Source: Roseomonas indoligenes (GTDB taxonomy: Bacteria > Pseudomonadota > Alphaproteobacteria > Acetobacterales > Acetobacteraceae). From it: a stretch of 64,000 nt of DNA. The stretch spans positions 62,001-126,000 of the forward strand of contig NZ_JAGIZA010000005.1 in NCBI RefSeq assembly GCF_017813365.1, written 5' to 3'. The notes under the pieces are model-generated. The model searched no databases. It was given only the letters and a program-made list of their open reading frames with translations, and was not told the DNA's origin. Positions within the stretch are counted from its first letter, which is position 1; each line of letters starts with the position of its first letter. Positions 1 to 8,871 of the stretch are shown here, in pieces. Both the position numbers and the translations under genes were made by a program.

Positions 1-347
1 CGGGCCATCACCTCCCGCAGCACCCCCCGCGCCACCAGCCGGTCCAGCAGGGCGTGGCGCAGGGCCGGGGCTCCGGGGGCGAGTTGGCCCATCCACCAGC
101 GGCTGTCCTGCGGCTCCGGCGCGGCGGCGATCCGCTCCAGCACCGGGTCCAGCAGCGCGTCGCCGCAGGGGGTCGGGTCGGCGACGAAGAGGCGGTCCGG
201 ATCGCTGTCCAGGCGCCCGCGGAGGGCCAGTTCCATCAGCACCGCGCCTGACAGGGCGAGCGAGAGAGCGGCCGCCGGAAGGTCCAGCGGCCGGCCCGTC
301 ACGTCGTCAAGGCTGAGGAGGAGCACCTCCTCCGGCATCGTCAGCAT
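1..347 (-). CDS. GPP34-family (GOLPH3/Vps74-like) phosphoprotein, 3' end outside window
   Basis: The frame stays open from an ATG at 347 to the left edge, giving the first 115 residues. They begin MLTMPEEVLLLSLDDVTGR and continue with an ALSGAVLMELALRGRLD stretch. This is the usual start of the GPP34 domain, named after Golgi phosphoprotein 3: a short acidic N-terminus, a strand and turn, then the first long helix. In eukaryotes the family binds phosphatidylinositol-4-phosphate and Golgi glycosyltransferases. The role of bacterial members is not established. An AAGGG lies a few bases before the ATG. A second in-frame ATG is three codons in. The gene follows the TctC gene on the same strand after 35 bases, so it may be last in that unit. 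The family call rests on the N-terminal half only. Confidence 0.72.
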   Translation of the reverse strand, partial: MLTMPEEVLLLSLDDVTGRPLDLPAAALSLALSGAVLMELALRGRLDSDPDRLFVADPTPCGDALLDPVLERIAAAPEPQDSRWWMGQLAPGAPALRHALLDRLVARGVLREVMA

Positions 348-382
348 CGCGCCCTTCGTTCCGGCGGGGTCGGCCGGTCGGG

Positions 383-1357
383 TCAGGACACGGTAATGCC
401 CGCCCCTTTCGCCACCGCGCTCCAGCTCGCCGCGTAGCGCGCGATCATGGCGGCGTAGTCCGCGCCGACCAAGGGCTTCTCCGGAGGGTAGGAGGCGAGG
501 TCGGCCATCTTTGCGCGGATCTCCGCCTGCGCCACCGCGGCGAGCACCGCTTCCTGCACCGCCGCCGCCACCGGGGCGGGCAGGCCCTTCGGCCCCGAGA
601 CGCCGATCCACGCCGTGCAGGTCAGGGCGGGCAGGCCGAGCTCCGCGAAGGTCGGCACGTCCGGGGTGGCCGGCACCCGCGCCGCGGACGAGACGGCCAG
701 GGCCGTCACGGTCCCGTCCCGGATCATCACCACATTCGTCGTCAGCGGGTCGAAGACGCTCTCGATATGGCCGGCGAAGAGGTCCTGCATGGCCGGGGCG
801 CTGCCGCGATAGGGCACGTGGTCCAGCCTCGGCACGCTCGCCTCCCGCATCAGGACCTCACCCAGCAGATGGGTGATGGAACCGATGCCGGAGGAGCCGT
901 AGCGCGCCCCGTTTTTGCGGGCCTTGCCCAGGAACGCATCGAGGGTGGGGGTAGCCGAACCCTTGTTCACCAGCAGCACGTTCGCCGTCTCGCAGAGCAT
1001 GGCGACATGGGTGAAGTCGGCCACGGGGTCGTAGGGCAGGCTGGGATAGACGCCGGCCGCGATGCCGTGCGGCGAGGCGTGGCTGATCACGAGCGTATGG
1101 CCGTCCGGCGCCGCCTTGGCGGCCGCGTCGGCGCCGATTGTGCCGCCGGCGCCCGGCCGGTTCTCGACCACCACCGTTGCGCCGAGATTGCTGCCGATGG
1201 CCGGCGCCACCAGCCGCGCCACCACATCCGCCAGCCCGCCCGGCGGGAAGGTGGCGATCAGGCGGATGGGCTGGCGGGGCTTCCAGGCGGTTTGGCCTAT
1301 CGCGGGCAGGGCCAGCCCGGCCGCACCGGCGGCCAGGAGAGAGCGGCGATGGATCAT
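383..1357 (-). CDS. TctC/Bug-family tripartite tricarboxylate transporter substrate-binding protein
   Basis: A 324-residue periplasmic solute receptor. The N-terminus MIHRRSLLAAGAAGLALPAIG is a signal peptide with an Arg pair, possibly Tat-type. The mature part has the family landmarks: PIRLIATFPPGGLADVVAR, then VVVENRPGAGGTIGAD, and later VPYRGSAPAMQDLFAGHI. Bug receptors bind small carboxylates or related molecules and usually work with TctA/TctB membrane proteins. No tctA or tctB is present here, so this is an orphan receptor, as is common in Acetobacteraceae and Burkholderiales. It lies 89 bases downstream of the gamma-glutamyltransferase gene on the same strand, which hints at a peptide-derived or organic-acid ligand. 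The ligand itself cannot be read from sequence. Confidence 0.9.
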   Translation of the reverse strand: MIHRRSLLAAGAAGLALPAIGQTAWKPRQPIRLIATFPPGGLADVVARLVAPAIGSNLGATVVVENRPGAGGTIGADAAAKAAPDGHTLVISHASPHGIAAGVYPSLPYDPVADFTHVAMLCETANVLLVNKGSATPTLDAFLGKARKNGARYGSSGIGSITHLLGEVLMREASVPRLDHVPYRGSAPAMQDLFAGHIESVFDPLTTNVVMIRDGTVTALAVSSAARVPATPDVPTFAELGLPALTCTAWIGVSGPKGLPAPVAAAVQEAVLAAVAQAEIRAKMADLASYPPEKPLVGADYAAMIARYAASWSAVAKGAGITVS

Positions 1358-1446
1358 GCGCGGTCCTTCGTCACGGTCGGGCGTCCCGGGACGGGACCCC
1401 GCGTCACGTTACGGACTTGCAATCCCCATGCCGCGCACCCGCCAGT

Positions 1447-3057
1447 TCAGGCCCGTGCCGCCAGGGCGGCGGACCAGGGCGACAGGACGTCGGTGATCCC
1501 CGTCGCCGCGCCGTTCGCGTCACGCGCGATGAAGTTGGGGCAGGCGAAGTTCACGGGCAGGACGGCGTGCTCCACCACCTCCAGCTCGCCGTCCTGCGCC
1601 AGCCCGCCCAGCACCTCGTCGCCCAGGCGCCGGTCCGCCGTGACGGAATCTGGGCCCGAGACGTCGATGCGCGGCGTGTGGGCCGCTTCCTCAGGCCCCA
1701 TGCCGAAGTCCAGCTGGAAGGCGAGCATCTGCATCACGCTCGCCAGGATGCGGCGCCCGCCGGAGGCGCCGCCGGCCAGGATCGGGTTGGTGTCGTCCCC
1801 GGCGCGCGTGACCGTCACCGGGCTCATATTGCACAACGGTCGGGCGCCCGGACGGATGGCGTTCGCGCTGCCGGGCTGCGGGTCGAACCACATCATCCCG
1901 TTGTTCATCAGCACGCCCGTCCGCGGCAGCACGACGCGGCTGCCCATGGAGGAGAGCAGGGTGGTCGTGACGGTGACCATCATTCCGTCCCCGTCGCAGA
2001 CCGTCAGGTGGGTGGTGCAGGTCTCCGCTGTCTCCTTCGCCCCCTCCCCCGCGCCCAGCCCGGCAAGCCGATCCGCGTAGCCGCCGCGCATGGCGCGCGC
2101 GAAGCCGCGGTACCAGGCCGCGTCGAGCCCCGCGGGGGTGGGCATGCCCGCCATTTCCTTCGCCACTGCCGCCATGGTGGGAGCGGCGGTCAGCCCGCCC
2201 GCGGTGTGGATCGTGTGGGTGCCGCGCCAGTCGATCGGCATCGCGTCCCGCACCACGGCCCGGCAGCCCGCGAGGTCCGCCGCGCCGACCGCGCTGCCCA
2301 TGGCCTGGAAGTCGGCGACGAGATCGGCCGCCAGCCCGCCCTCATAGAAATCGCGCAGGCCGTGGTCGCGCAGCCGAGTCAGGGTCTCCGCCAGGGCGCC
2401 CTGCTGCAGGAACCCGGGCTTGCCCTGGTAGGGCGGGTTGGGCGGCAGCCCGTCCGGCAGATAGATCCGCGCGCTCTCCTTATAGAGCCGCAGCACCTTG
2501 GCGGAGGCCGAGACCTTCAGCGTGGTGAACCAGTCCTGCGCCAGCCCGCGCCGGGCCAGGGCGATGGCCGGGCCGAGAAGGGCATCCAGCCCGATCCGTC
2601 CCGAGCCGAACTCCGTCCGCAGCAGGTCGTAGCCGGCGACGGAGGAGGGGATGACGAAGGAGAGCGGGCCGTGGATGTTCACGTCTCCCACCACCTCCGG
2701 CCAGGCGAAGAGGTCCTGCTTCCACTTGCCGGTCAGCGGGTAGGCAGAGGGGTCCACCCCGGCCGGTGCCACGGGCCCGAAATCCACGACCTTCGGCGCG
2801 GCGCCGGGCTTGTGGACGATGGCGAAGCCGATCCCGCCGAGGCCGCTGTTCCAGGGCTCGGCGGTCGCCAGGGCGAAGGCCGCGGCCACAGCCGCATCCG
2901 CCGCGTTGCCACCCGCCTCCAGCACCGCCACCCCGACCTCGGCAGCCGCGCGGGACTGGGAGGCGACGATCCCGCGCCGGCCGGAGGCACCGGGCTTCGT
3001 CAGGTTCCAGTGCTGGCTGGTGTGCGGCGGGGGGACGTAGGCGGAAAGCTCGGGCAT
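1447..3057 (-). CDS. ggt: Gamma-glutamyltransferase (gamma-glutamyl transpeptidase)
   Basis: An Ntn hydrolase that cleaves gamma-glutamyl bonds, as in glutathione, and is made as one chain that cuts itself. The large-subunit core has [31 protein letters not shown], as in other GGTs. The expected nucleophile is a threonine near residue 348 in [12 protein letters not shown], where the precursor would split. [10 protein letters not shown] glycine-rich loop follows. I start at ATG 3057 ([11 protein letters not shown], about 536 residues) because the upstream extension to 3138 is Arg/Pro-rich and runs into the divergent control region. I see no clear signal peptide, so location is uncertain and a cytoplasmic GGT-like enzyme is possible. 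It is divergent from glcB and precedes the TctC gene on the same strand. Confidence 0.9.
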   Translation of the reverse strand: MPELSAYVPPPHTSQHWNLTKPGASGRRGIVASQSRAAAEVGVAVLEAGGNAADAAVAAAFALATAEPWNSGLGGIGFAIVHKPGAAPKVVDFGPVAPAGVDPSAYPLTGKWKQDLFAWPEVVGDVNIHGPLSFVIPSSVAGYDLLRTEFGSGRIGLDALLGPAIALARRGLAQDWFTTLKVSASAKVLRLYKESARIYLPDGLPPNPPYQGKPGFLQQGALAETLTRLRDHGLRDFYEGGLAADLVADFQAMGSAVGAADLAGCRAVVRDAMPIDWRGTHTIHTAGGLTAAPTMAAVAKEMAGMPTPAGLDAAWYRGFARAMRGGYADRLAGLGAGEGAKETAETCTTHLTVCDGDGMMVTVTTTLLSSMGSRVVLPRTGVLMNNGMMWFDPQPGSANAIRPGARPLCNMSPVTVTRAGDDTNPILAGGASGGRRILASVMQMLAFQLDFGMGPEEAAHTPRIDVSGPDSVTADRRLGDEVLGGLAQDGELEVVEHAVLPVNFACPNFIARDANGAATGITDVLSPWSAALAARA

Positions 3058-3205
3058 CGGACACCTGGAGGAAGGGCGCGGGAGCGTCGCGCCGGAACGG
3101 CGCGGCGGCAAGACCGCCCCGAAAGGCCGTGCCGGCATGACCGACCGGTTTGCCCGCCGTCCGGCACCAGACTATTGCGGAGGGCTGCAAGAGGAGGGAC
3201 ACGGC

Positions 3206-5353
3206 ATGGCTGGAACGGGTCAGGGCATGGAGGTCTCCCCCGTCCTCCGTCGCTTCATCGAGGACGAGGCCCTGCCGGGCACGGGCGTCGAGGCCGGCGC
3301 CTTCTGGGCCGCCATGGAGGCCACGCTGCGCGGTCTCGGTGCCGGCAATACCGCCCTTCTGGCGGAGCGCGACGCGCTGCAGGCGAAGATCGATGCCTGG
3401 CACCGCGCCAATCCCGCCCGCCCGATGGACCGCGCCGCCTACGAGGCCTTCCTGCGCGAGATTGGCTACCTGCTGGACCCGCCCGCCCCCTTCGCCGTGG
3501 AGACGGCGGATGTGGACGACGAGATCACCCGCATGGCCGGCCCGCAGCTCGTCGTGCCCGTGAACAATGCCCGCTACGCGCTGAACGCAGCCAATGCGCG
3601 CTGGGGCAGCCTCTACGACGCGCTCTACGGCACGGATGCGATCCCGCAGGACGGCCCGAAGGTCCGGGGCTACGACCCGGCCCGCGGCGCGGCCGTGATC
3701 GCCCGGGCCCGCGCCGTGCTGGACGCCGCGGCGCCGCTGGAATCCGGCAGCCACGCCGATGTCTCGGCCTACCGCGTGGAGGCCGGGCGGCTGAGCGCGG
3801 TGACGGGGGGCGGCCGCACCGTGGGGCTGAAGGACCCCGCCGGGTTCCGTGGCTACAACGGCAGCGAGAGCGAGCCCAGCGCCGTCCTGCTGGTCCGGAA
3901 CGGCCTGCACCTGGAGATCGTGATCGACCGCGGCCACCCGATCGGGCGCATGGACAAGGCCGGCGTCGCCGACCTGCTGCTGGAGGCCGCGCTCTCCACC
4001 ATCATGGACGCCGAGGACTCCGTCGCCGCCGTCGATGCGGAGGATAAGGTGGGCGTCTATCGCAACTGGCTAGGCCTGATGCGCGGCGACCTCTCCGCGA
4101 GCTTCGAGAAGGCCGGCGAGACGCTGGTGCGCCGCCTGAACCCCGACCGTTCCTACAAGGCCGCGGACGGGAGCGAGTTCACCCTGCACGGCCGCTCCCT
4201 CATGCTGGTGCGCAACGTCGGCCACCACATGATGACGGATGCGGTGACGCTGGACGGAGCGGAGACGCCGGAGACGGTGCTCGACGCCTATGTCACGAGC
4301 CTGATCGCCCTGCACGACCTGCGCGGCAAGCGGCTGAACAGCCGCGCGGGCAGCGTCTACATCGTGAAGCCGAAGATGCACGGGCCGGCCGAGGTGGCCT
4401 GGGCCGTGTCGCTCTTCGGCGAGGTGGAGGCGGCGCTCGGCCTGCCCGCGAACACGCTGAAGATGGGCATCATGGACGAGGAGAGGCGCACCACCCTCAA
4501 CCTCGCCCGCTGCATCGAGGCGGCGAAGTCCCGCGTGTTCTTCATCAACACCGGCTTCCTCGACCGCACCGGCGACGAGATCCACACCTCGATGGAGGCC
4601 GGCCCCGTCGTCCGCAAGAACGACATGCGGAAGGCCGCCTGGATCGGCGCCTATGAGGACAACAACGTCGATGTCGGCCTGGCCTGCGGGCTGCGCGGGC
4701 ATGCCCAGATCGGCAAGGGCATGTGGGCCGCGCCGGACGCGATGGCGGCGATGCTGGAGCAGAAGGTGGGCCATCCGAAATCCGGTGCCAGCACGGCCTG
4801 GGTCCCCTCCCCCACCGCCGCCGTGCTGCACGCGCTGCACTACCACACGGTGGACGTGGGGGCGCGGCAGGCCGAGCTGGCCTCCGGCGGCGCGCGCGCG
4901 AAGCTGGCAGACCTGCTGACGGTCCCGCTGGCGGAGAATACCAACTTCGCCGACCAGGACATCCAGGCGGAGCTGGACAACAACGCCCAGGGCATCCTCG
5001 GCTACGTGGTGCGCTGGATCGACCAGGGCGTCGGCTGCTCCAAGGTGCCGGACATCCACGATGTTGGCTTGATGGAAGACCGCGCGACGCTTCGCATCTC
5101 CGCCCAGCACATCGCCAACTGGCTGCGCCACGGCATCGTGACGCGGGAGCGGGTGAAGGAGACGCTGCGCCGCATGGCGGGCGTGGTGGACAAGCAGAAC
5201 GCCGGCGATCCGCACTACACGCCAATGGCGCCGGGCTTCAACGGCGTGGCTTTCAGGGCGGCTTGCGACCTTGTTTTCGAGGGTGCGGCGCAGCCCAACG
5301 GCTATACCGAGTTCGTGCTGCACCGCCGTCGGCGCGAGGCTAAGGCCGGGTAG
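3206..5353 (+). CDS. glcB: Malate synthase G
   Basis: Condenses glyoxylate with acetyl-CoA to malate in the glyoxylate and glycolate routes. The 715-residue length fits the monomeric G type (about 720). Typical blocks are [31 protein letters not shown], the [14 protein letters not shown] region, [17 protein letters not shown], and the helix running through [38 protein letters not shown] chose the ATG at 3206 because GAGGAGGG at 3191-3198 sits eight bases upstream. The open frame to 3137 would cross the promoter region shared with the divergent ggt gene. No isocitrate lyase or glycolate oxidase gene is nearby. Confidence 0.96.
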   Translation: MAGTGQGMEVSPVLRRFIEDEALPGTGVEAGAFWAAMEATLRGLGAGNTALLAERDALQAKIDAWHRANPARPMDRAAYEAFLREIGYLLDPPAPFAVETADVDDEITRMAGPQLVVPVNNARYALNAANARWGSLYDALYGTDAIPQDGPKVRGYDPARGAAVIARARAVLDAAAPLESGSHADVSAYRVEAGRLSAVTGGGRTVGLKDPAGFRGYNGSESEPSAVLLVRNGLHLEIVIDRGHPIGRMDKAGVADLLLEAALSTIMDAEDSVAAVDAEDKVGVYRNWLGLMRGDLSASFEKAGETLVRRLNPDRSYKAADGSEFTLHGRSLMLVRNVGHHMMTDAVTLDGAETPETVLDAYVTSLIALHDLRGKRLNSRAGSVYIVKPKMHGPAEVAWAVSLFGEVEAALGLPANTLKMGIMDEERRTTLNLARCIEAAKSRVFFINTGFLDRTGDEIHTSMEAGPVVRKNDMRKAAWIGAYEDNNVDVGLACGLRGHAQIGKGMWAAPDAMAAMLEQKVGHPKSGASTAWVPSPTAAVLHALHYHTVDVGARQAELASGGARAKLADLLTVPLAENTNFADQDIQAELDNNAQGILGYVVRWIDQGVGCSKVPDIHDVGLMEDRATLRISAQHIANWLRHGIVTRERVKETLRRMAGVVDKQNAGDPHYTPMAPGFNGVAFRAACDLVFEGAAQPNGYTEFVLHRRRREAKAG

Positions 5354-5391
5354 ACCCCGCTCCATCTCCCGCAGCCTCGTCTGGAAACAGG

Positions 5392-5414
5392 CCTCGGACC
5401 CTTATGGTCCGGGG
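5392..5414 (+). terminator. Probable terminator after glcB
   Basis: CCTCGGACC at 5392-5400 and GGTCCGGGG at 5406-5414 form a 9-bp stem with one G.T pair and a CTTAT loop, 38 bases after the glcB stop. Only a short TCATTT follows, so it is a weak intrinsic terminator. Confidence 0.5.
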
Positions 5415-5706
5415 TCATTTGTCGTCGGCGAGGGGGATGCTCAGCCCTGGCACTGCGGAGTGGGAGGGACCGCTTCGCCCGAGCACACCAGCATGGCGGG
5501 GAAACTGGCGGTTTTGCGCAGATTCCGTCATCCACGGACGGATTCTTGCTCGCCTTATGCGTGTGTTTCGGTACTTATTAAGTGCACGAGGTTGTGTTTT
5601 TGCCTAATCTTCACGATTGATATTACCTGCGGTTGCAAAAGAGACGTGGCAGCCGGCCAGACCTCCCAGCCGGTACGCTGCTCTCCAGCAACCTCGGGAG
5701 ACGCTG
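5415..5706. other. Non-coding leader region before the first OmpA gene
   Basis: With the terminator above, this is a gap of about 350 bases with no convincing gene. The stretch 5560-5640 is much richer in A+T than its surroundings (for example ACTTATTAAGTG and ATTGATATTACC) and probably holds the promoter of the OmpA gene. I could not fix a -35/-10 pair with correct spacing. A GGGAG at about 5697 is the likely ribosome binding site. The rest shows nothing I can name. Confidence 0.4.
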
Positions 5707-6804
5707 ATGAACAGATTGCAGCATGCGCTTCTAACCGCCGCTGCCACCTTCCTCCCCGTCGCAGCCGAGGCGCAGCCCGTGTCCGGCCTCTACATTGCCG
5801 GCGGTGGCGGCGTAAACTGGACGCAACGGTCCGATCTCGAACCCACCAACGGCGCCGCCCGGGCCCAGTTCGGTAGCGGGTCGATTGGCTTCGAGACCGG
5901 CTACGGCTTCGTGGGCAGCCTCGGCTATGGCTTCGGCAACGGGCTGCGGGCAGAGATCGAGGGCAACTACCGCAACAACGATGTCGACAGCGGCCGGATG
6001 GGCTTCATCGCCCCGCCGAGGCGGACCTCCGGCCACGTGCTCCAGTACGGTGTAATGGCGAATGTCTTCTACGACTTCGCGGTCCCGAACTGGCCCGTGC
6101 AGCCCTATGTCGGCCTCGGAGCCGGCTATGGCTGGGTGAATTACCAGAACGTCCGCGTGCAGAGCGCGAGCGGGCCGCGGCTGGATATCTTCGGCACCAG
6201 CGGCGACTTCGCCTACCAAGCCATCGGTGGCGTGAGCTTCCCGATCCGCGCCGTACCGGGGCTGGCCCTGACGGCGGAGTACCGCTTCTATGGCACGCTG
6301 GACCAGGAGGTGCCGTCCAACTACGTCCCTGCCGCCAACACCGTCGTGCGGCGCCGCACGGATGTGGAGAACCTCAACCACTCCATCATGGTCGGCCTTC
6401 GCTACGCTTTCAACCAGCCGCGCCCGGCGCCCGCGCCGATCGCCGCGCCGATGCCGGCCGCTGCTCCGGCTCCGGCCCGCACCTACCTGGTGTTCTTCGA
6501 CTTCGACCGCGCCGACCTGACGGACCGCGCCCGCCAGATCATCGCCGAGGCCGCCCAGGCCGTGTCCTCCACGGGCACGACCCGCATCGAGGTAGCCGGC
6601 CACGCCGACCGCTCCGGCACCCCGCAGTACAACCAGCGTCTCTCCATGCGCCGCGCCGAGGCCGTCGCTGCCGAGCTGACGCGCCGCGGTGTGCCCCGCT
6701 CCGCCATGTCCATCCAGGCCTTCGGCGAGAGCCGCCCCCTGGTGCCGACCGCGGACGGCGTGCGCGAGCCGCAGAACCGCCGCGTCGAGATCGTCCTGCG
6801 CTGA
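5707..6804 (+). CDS. OmpA-family outer membrane protein, copy 1 (beta-barrel plus OmpA C-terminal domain)
   Basis: A 365-residue protein in three parts. A signal peptide is cut after about EAQA/AEAQ (MNRLQHALLTAAATFLPVAAEA). An eight-strand barrel of about 205 residues starts at LYIAGGGGVNW and ends at MVGLRYAFNQ. A Pro/Ala linker (RPAPAPIAAPMPAAAPAPA) leads into an OmpA C-terminal peptidoglycan-binding domain with YLVFFDFDRADLTDRA and VAGHADRSGTPQYNQRLSMRRA. In that last motif the Asp and Arg are the diaminopimelate-binding residues of the family. The ATG at 5707 is preceded by GGGAG and starts a good signal peptide. The 3' part, from 6392 through the terminator, is almost identical in DNA to that of the next gene. 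The probable role is tethering the outer membrane to the wall. Confidence 0.93.
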   Translation: MNRLQHALLTAAATFLPVAAEAQPVSGLYIAGGGGVNWTQRSDLEPTNGAARAQFGSGSIGFETGYGFVGSLGYGFGNGLRAEIEGNYRNNDVDSGRMGFIAPPRRTSGHVLQYGVMANVFYDFAVPNWPVQPYVGLGAGYGWVNYQNVRVQSASGPRLDIFGTSGDFAYQAIGGVSFPIRAVPGLALTAEYRFYGTLDQEVPSNYVPAANTVVRRRTDVENLNHSIMVGLRYAFNQPRPAPAPIAAPMPAAAPAPARTYLVFFDFDRADLTDRARQIIAEAAQAVSSTGTTRIEVAGHADRSGTPQYNQRLSMRRAEAVAAELTRRGVPRSAMSIQAFGESRPLVPTADGVREPQNRRVEIVLR

Positions 6805-6861
6805 GCAGCACGATCCCGGTCACGGGACTTGGAAAGGGGCGGGACCGAAAGGTCCCGCCCC
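6392..6861 (+). repeat. 470-bp direct repeat, copy A (OmpA 3' part plus terminator)
   Basis: Matches 7746-8215 with a constant offset of 1354 and no gaps. By eye I find two differences, at 6826 and 6835, both after the stop codon. The unit covers the last strand of the barrel, the Pro/Ala linker, the whole peptidoglycan-binding domain and the terminator. Confidence 0.95.
6836..6861 (+). terminator. Strong hairpin terminator after OmpA copy 1
   Basis: A perfect 11-bp stem, GGGGCGGGACC with GGTCCCGCCCC, around a GAAA tetraloop, 32 bases after the stop. The following bases are ATCATTT rather than a clean T run. Confidence 0.75.
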
Positions 6862-7024
6862 ATCATTTGTTAACAGACTGTACTGATGCACGAATGACAC
6901 AGTGCCAGAGGAGTTGATTCCGAGGGCGCGGAACCTGACGGAGGTGAATGCCGGCGGTTGCGATCTCGCTGCACCTGCTTCCTCGAGATCCTGGCGCTAC
7001 CGCCGGCATCAAGGAAACATCGCC

Positions 7025-8158
7025 ATGTCACTCCGCAAGGCCCTCCTGGCCGCGACAGTCCTCAGCCTCCCCGTCGCCGCGCAGGCGCAGCCCGTCTCCG
7101 GCCTCTATATCGGCGTCGGCGCAGGCGCGAACTGGCTCCAGGAGTCCAACATCGCCGCTACCGGTCCCCTCGCGGAGGAGCTTCGCCTTCGCGGGGTCAA
7201 CCCGCGCGGCAAGGTCGGCTTCGAGACGGGCTGGGTCGTCGTCGGCAGCCTCGGCTGGGGCTTCGGCAACGGCCTCCGCGCTGAGGTCGAGGGCAATTAC
7301 CGCGAGAACGACGTGAACAAGATCCGCGGCTTCAACGGCATCACGACCAGCCGCGTCCAGGGCACCTCCCGCAGCTACGGCGTGATGGGCAACGTCTTCT
7401 ACGATCTCGACCTCGCCCAGTGGGGAGTGCCGAGCTATGTCCAGCCCTATCTCGGCGCCGGTGTCGGCTATGTCTGGCGCGAGTTCGACGATGTCGGCCT
7501 GACCTTCCCGGGAGCCGGTGGTGCCCGGATCCGCGACAGCGGCACCGATGGCCGCTTCGCCTATCAGGGTATCGCGGGCCTCGCCTTCCCGCTCACCCGC
7601 CTCGGCGTGCCCGGCCTGACGCTGACGGCCGAGTACCGCTTCCTCGGCACGCTGGAGCACAGCATCGACACGACGAGCAGCGGCGGCAGCTTCACCGTCG
7701 GGCGCGGCGGCACCCGGTCCGAGAACTACAACCACTCCGCCATGCTCGGCCTTCGCTACGCTTTCAACCAGCCGCGCCCGGCGCCCGCGCCGATCGCCGC
7801 GCCGATGCCGGCCGCTGCTCCGGCTCCGGCCCGCACCTACCTGGTGTTCTTCGACTTCGACCGCGCCGACCTGACGGACCGCGCCCGCCAGATCATCGCC
7901 GAGGCCGCCCAGGCCGTGTCCTCCACGGGCACGACCCGCATCGAGGTAGCCGGCCACGCCGACCGCTCCGGCACCCCGCAGTACAACCAGCGTCTCTCCA
8001 TGCGCCGCGCCGAGGCCGTCGCTGCCGAGCTGACGCGCCGCGGTGTGCCCCGCTCCGCCATGTCCATCCAGGCCTTCGGCGAGAGCCGCCCCCTGGTGCC
8101 GACCGCGGACGGCGTGCGCGAGCCGCAGAACCGCCGCGTCGAGATCGTCCTGCGCTGA
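7025..8158 (+). CDS. OmpA-family outer membrane protein, copy 2 (paralogue of the preceding gene)
   Basis: A 377-residue paralogue with the same plan: signal peptide MSLRKALLAATVLSLPVAAQA, an eight-strand barrel from LYIGVGAGANW to LGLRYAFNQ, a Pro/Ala linker and the OmpA C-terminal domain. The barrel is clearly homologous to copy 1 but has diverged, with different loops such as KIRGFNGITTSRVQGTSRS. The last 137 residues or so are identical to copy 1. The start at 7025 follows AAGGAAA and begins the signal peptide. Copy 2 lies 163 bases beyond the terminator of copy 1, so it probably has its own promoter. The pair offers the cell two different surface barrels on one wall anchor. Confidence 0.93.
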   Translation: MSLRKALLAATVLSLPVAAQAQPVSGLYIGVGAGANWLQESNIAATGPLAEELRLRGVNPRGKVGFETGWVVVGSLGWGFGNGLRAEVEGNYRENDVNKIRGFNGITTSRVQGTSRSYGVMGNVFYDLDLAQWGVPSYVQPYLGAGVGYVWREFDDVGLTFPGAGGARIRDSGTDGRFAYQGIAGLAFPLTRLGVPGLTLTAEYRFLGTLEHSIDTTSSGGSFTVGRGGTRSENYNHSAMLGLRYAFNQPRPAPAPIAAPMPAAAPAPARTYLVFFDFDRADLTDRARQIIAEAAQAVSSTGTTRIEVAGHADRSGTPQYNQRLSMRRAEAVAAELTRRGVPRSAMSIQAFGESRPLVPTADGVREPQNRRVEIVLR

Positions 8159-8215
8159 GCAGCACGATCCCGGTCACGGAACTTGGAAGGGGGCGGGACC
8201 GAAAGGTCCCGCCCC
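7746..8215 (+). repeat. 470-bp direct repeat, copy B (OmpA 3' part plus terminator)
   Basis: Second copy of the unit at 6392-6861. The two visible differences are at 8180 and 8189, after the stop codon. The coding part is the same at every base I compared, including synonymous positions. Confidence 0.95.
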
Positions 8216-8220
8216 TTTCT
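8190..8220 (+). terminator. Hairpin terminator after OmpA copy 2
   Basis: The same perfect 11-bp GAAA-loop hairpin as after copy 1 (8190-8215), here followed by TTTCT. It sits between convergent genes and could also stop transcription arriving from epsC. Confidence 0.8.
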
Positions 8221-8235
8221 CATCTCGCCAGGCCG

Positions 8236-8871
8236 TCAGGCCCGGAGCGAGTCCCGTTCCTTCAAGGCCTCAATCTCCGCCCGCAGTGCGGCAACCTGCT
8301 CCGCCACGGACTCCAGGGCGCCGGGCGTGATCCCATACCCCGTCGTCCCCTCCTCGCAGGGACGGCCGGGCGGGCGGGCGGGGATCCCCACCACCGTCAC
8401 CCCGTCCGGCACGGGATCGACGCAGACAGCATTCGCCCCGACCCGTGCGTTCCGGCCGATGCGGATGGGGCCCAGCACCTGCGCGCCGGCGCCGATCACC
8501 ACGCCGCTCTCCAGGGTCGGGTGCCGCTTGCCCGGCCGCAGGGTCAGGCCGCCCAGCGTTACGCCGTGGTAGATCAGCACATCGTCGCCGATCTCCGCAG
8601 TCTCACCAATCACCACGCCCATGCCATGGTCGATGAAGAGCCGCCGGCCGATTGCGGCGCCGGGATGGATCTCGATCCCCGTCAGAAATCGCGAGAAGTG
8701 GGAGACGAGGCGGGCCGGCGCCCGGAAGCCGGTGCGCCAGAGCCGGTTCGCCAGCCGATGCCACAGCACGGCGTGGAGCCCGGCATAGCAGAGGATGGAT
8801 TCCGCGACGGTCGGTCGCGCCGGATCGCGCGCCCGGATGGCACGCGCAATCTCCAGCGCCTCCCCGATCAC
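8236..8871 (-). CDS. epsC: Serine O-acetyltransferase, EpsC/CysE short type
   Basis: Acetylates serine to O-acetylserine, the substrate of the cysteine synthase encoded just upstream. The left-handed beta-helix is clear: [31 protein letters not shown], then [25 protein letters not shown] and a VVGIPAR end. I start at GTG 8871, which overlaps the cysK stop in GTGA. This gives 211 residues, the length of the short SAT type, which lacks the large N-terminal domain of E. coli CysE. A longer frame to 9078 would run through cysK and is Arg-rich. The overlap suggests translational coupling, so both proteins of the cysteine synthase complex would be made together. The C-terminus ends in a short coiled-coil-like helix ([19 protein letters not shown]). 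Confidence 0.88.
   Translation of the reverse strand: MIGEALEIARAIRARDPARPTVAESILCYAGLHAVLWHRLANRLWRTGFRAPARLVSHFSRFLTGIEIHPGAAIGRRLFIDHGMGVVIGETAEIGDDVLIYHGVTLGGLTLRPGKRHPTLESGVVIGAGAQVLGPIRIGRNARVGANAVCVDPVPDGVTVVGIPARPPGRPCEEGTTGYGITPGALESVAEQVAALRAEIEALKERDSLRA

Noticed and set aside
1138-4047. Plus-strand open frame of 969 codons across ggt and glcB
   Set aside because: It is Arg/Gly/Pro-rich, matches no family, and lies opposite ggt and out of frame with glcB. Both of those have full family motifs. Long antisense frames are expected in DNA this GC-rich.
5392-8220. The repeat around the OmpA genes as an insertion element or composite transposon
   Set aside because: The repeats are direct, lie within genes, contain no transposase and show no terminal inverted repeats or target duplication.
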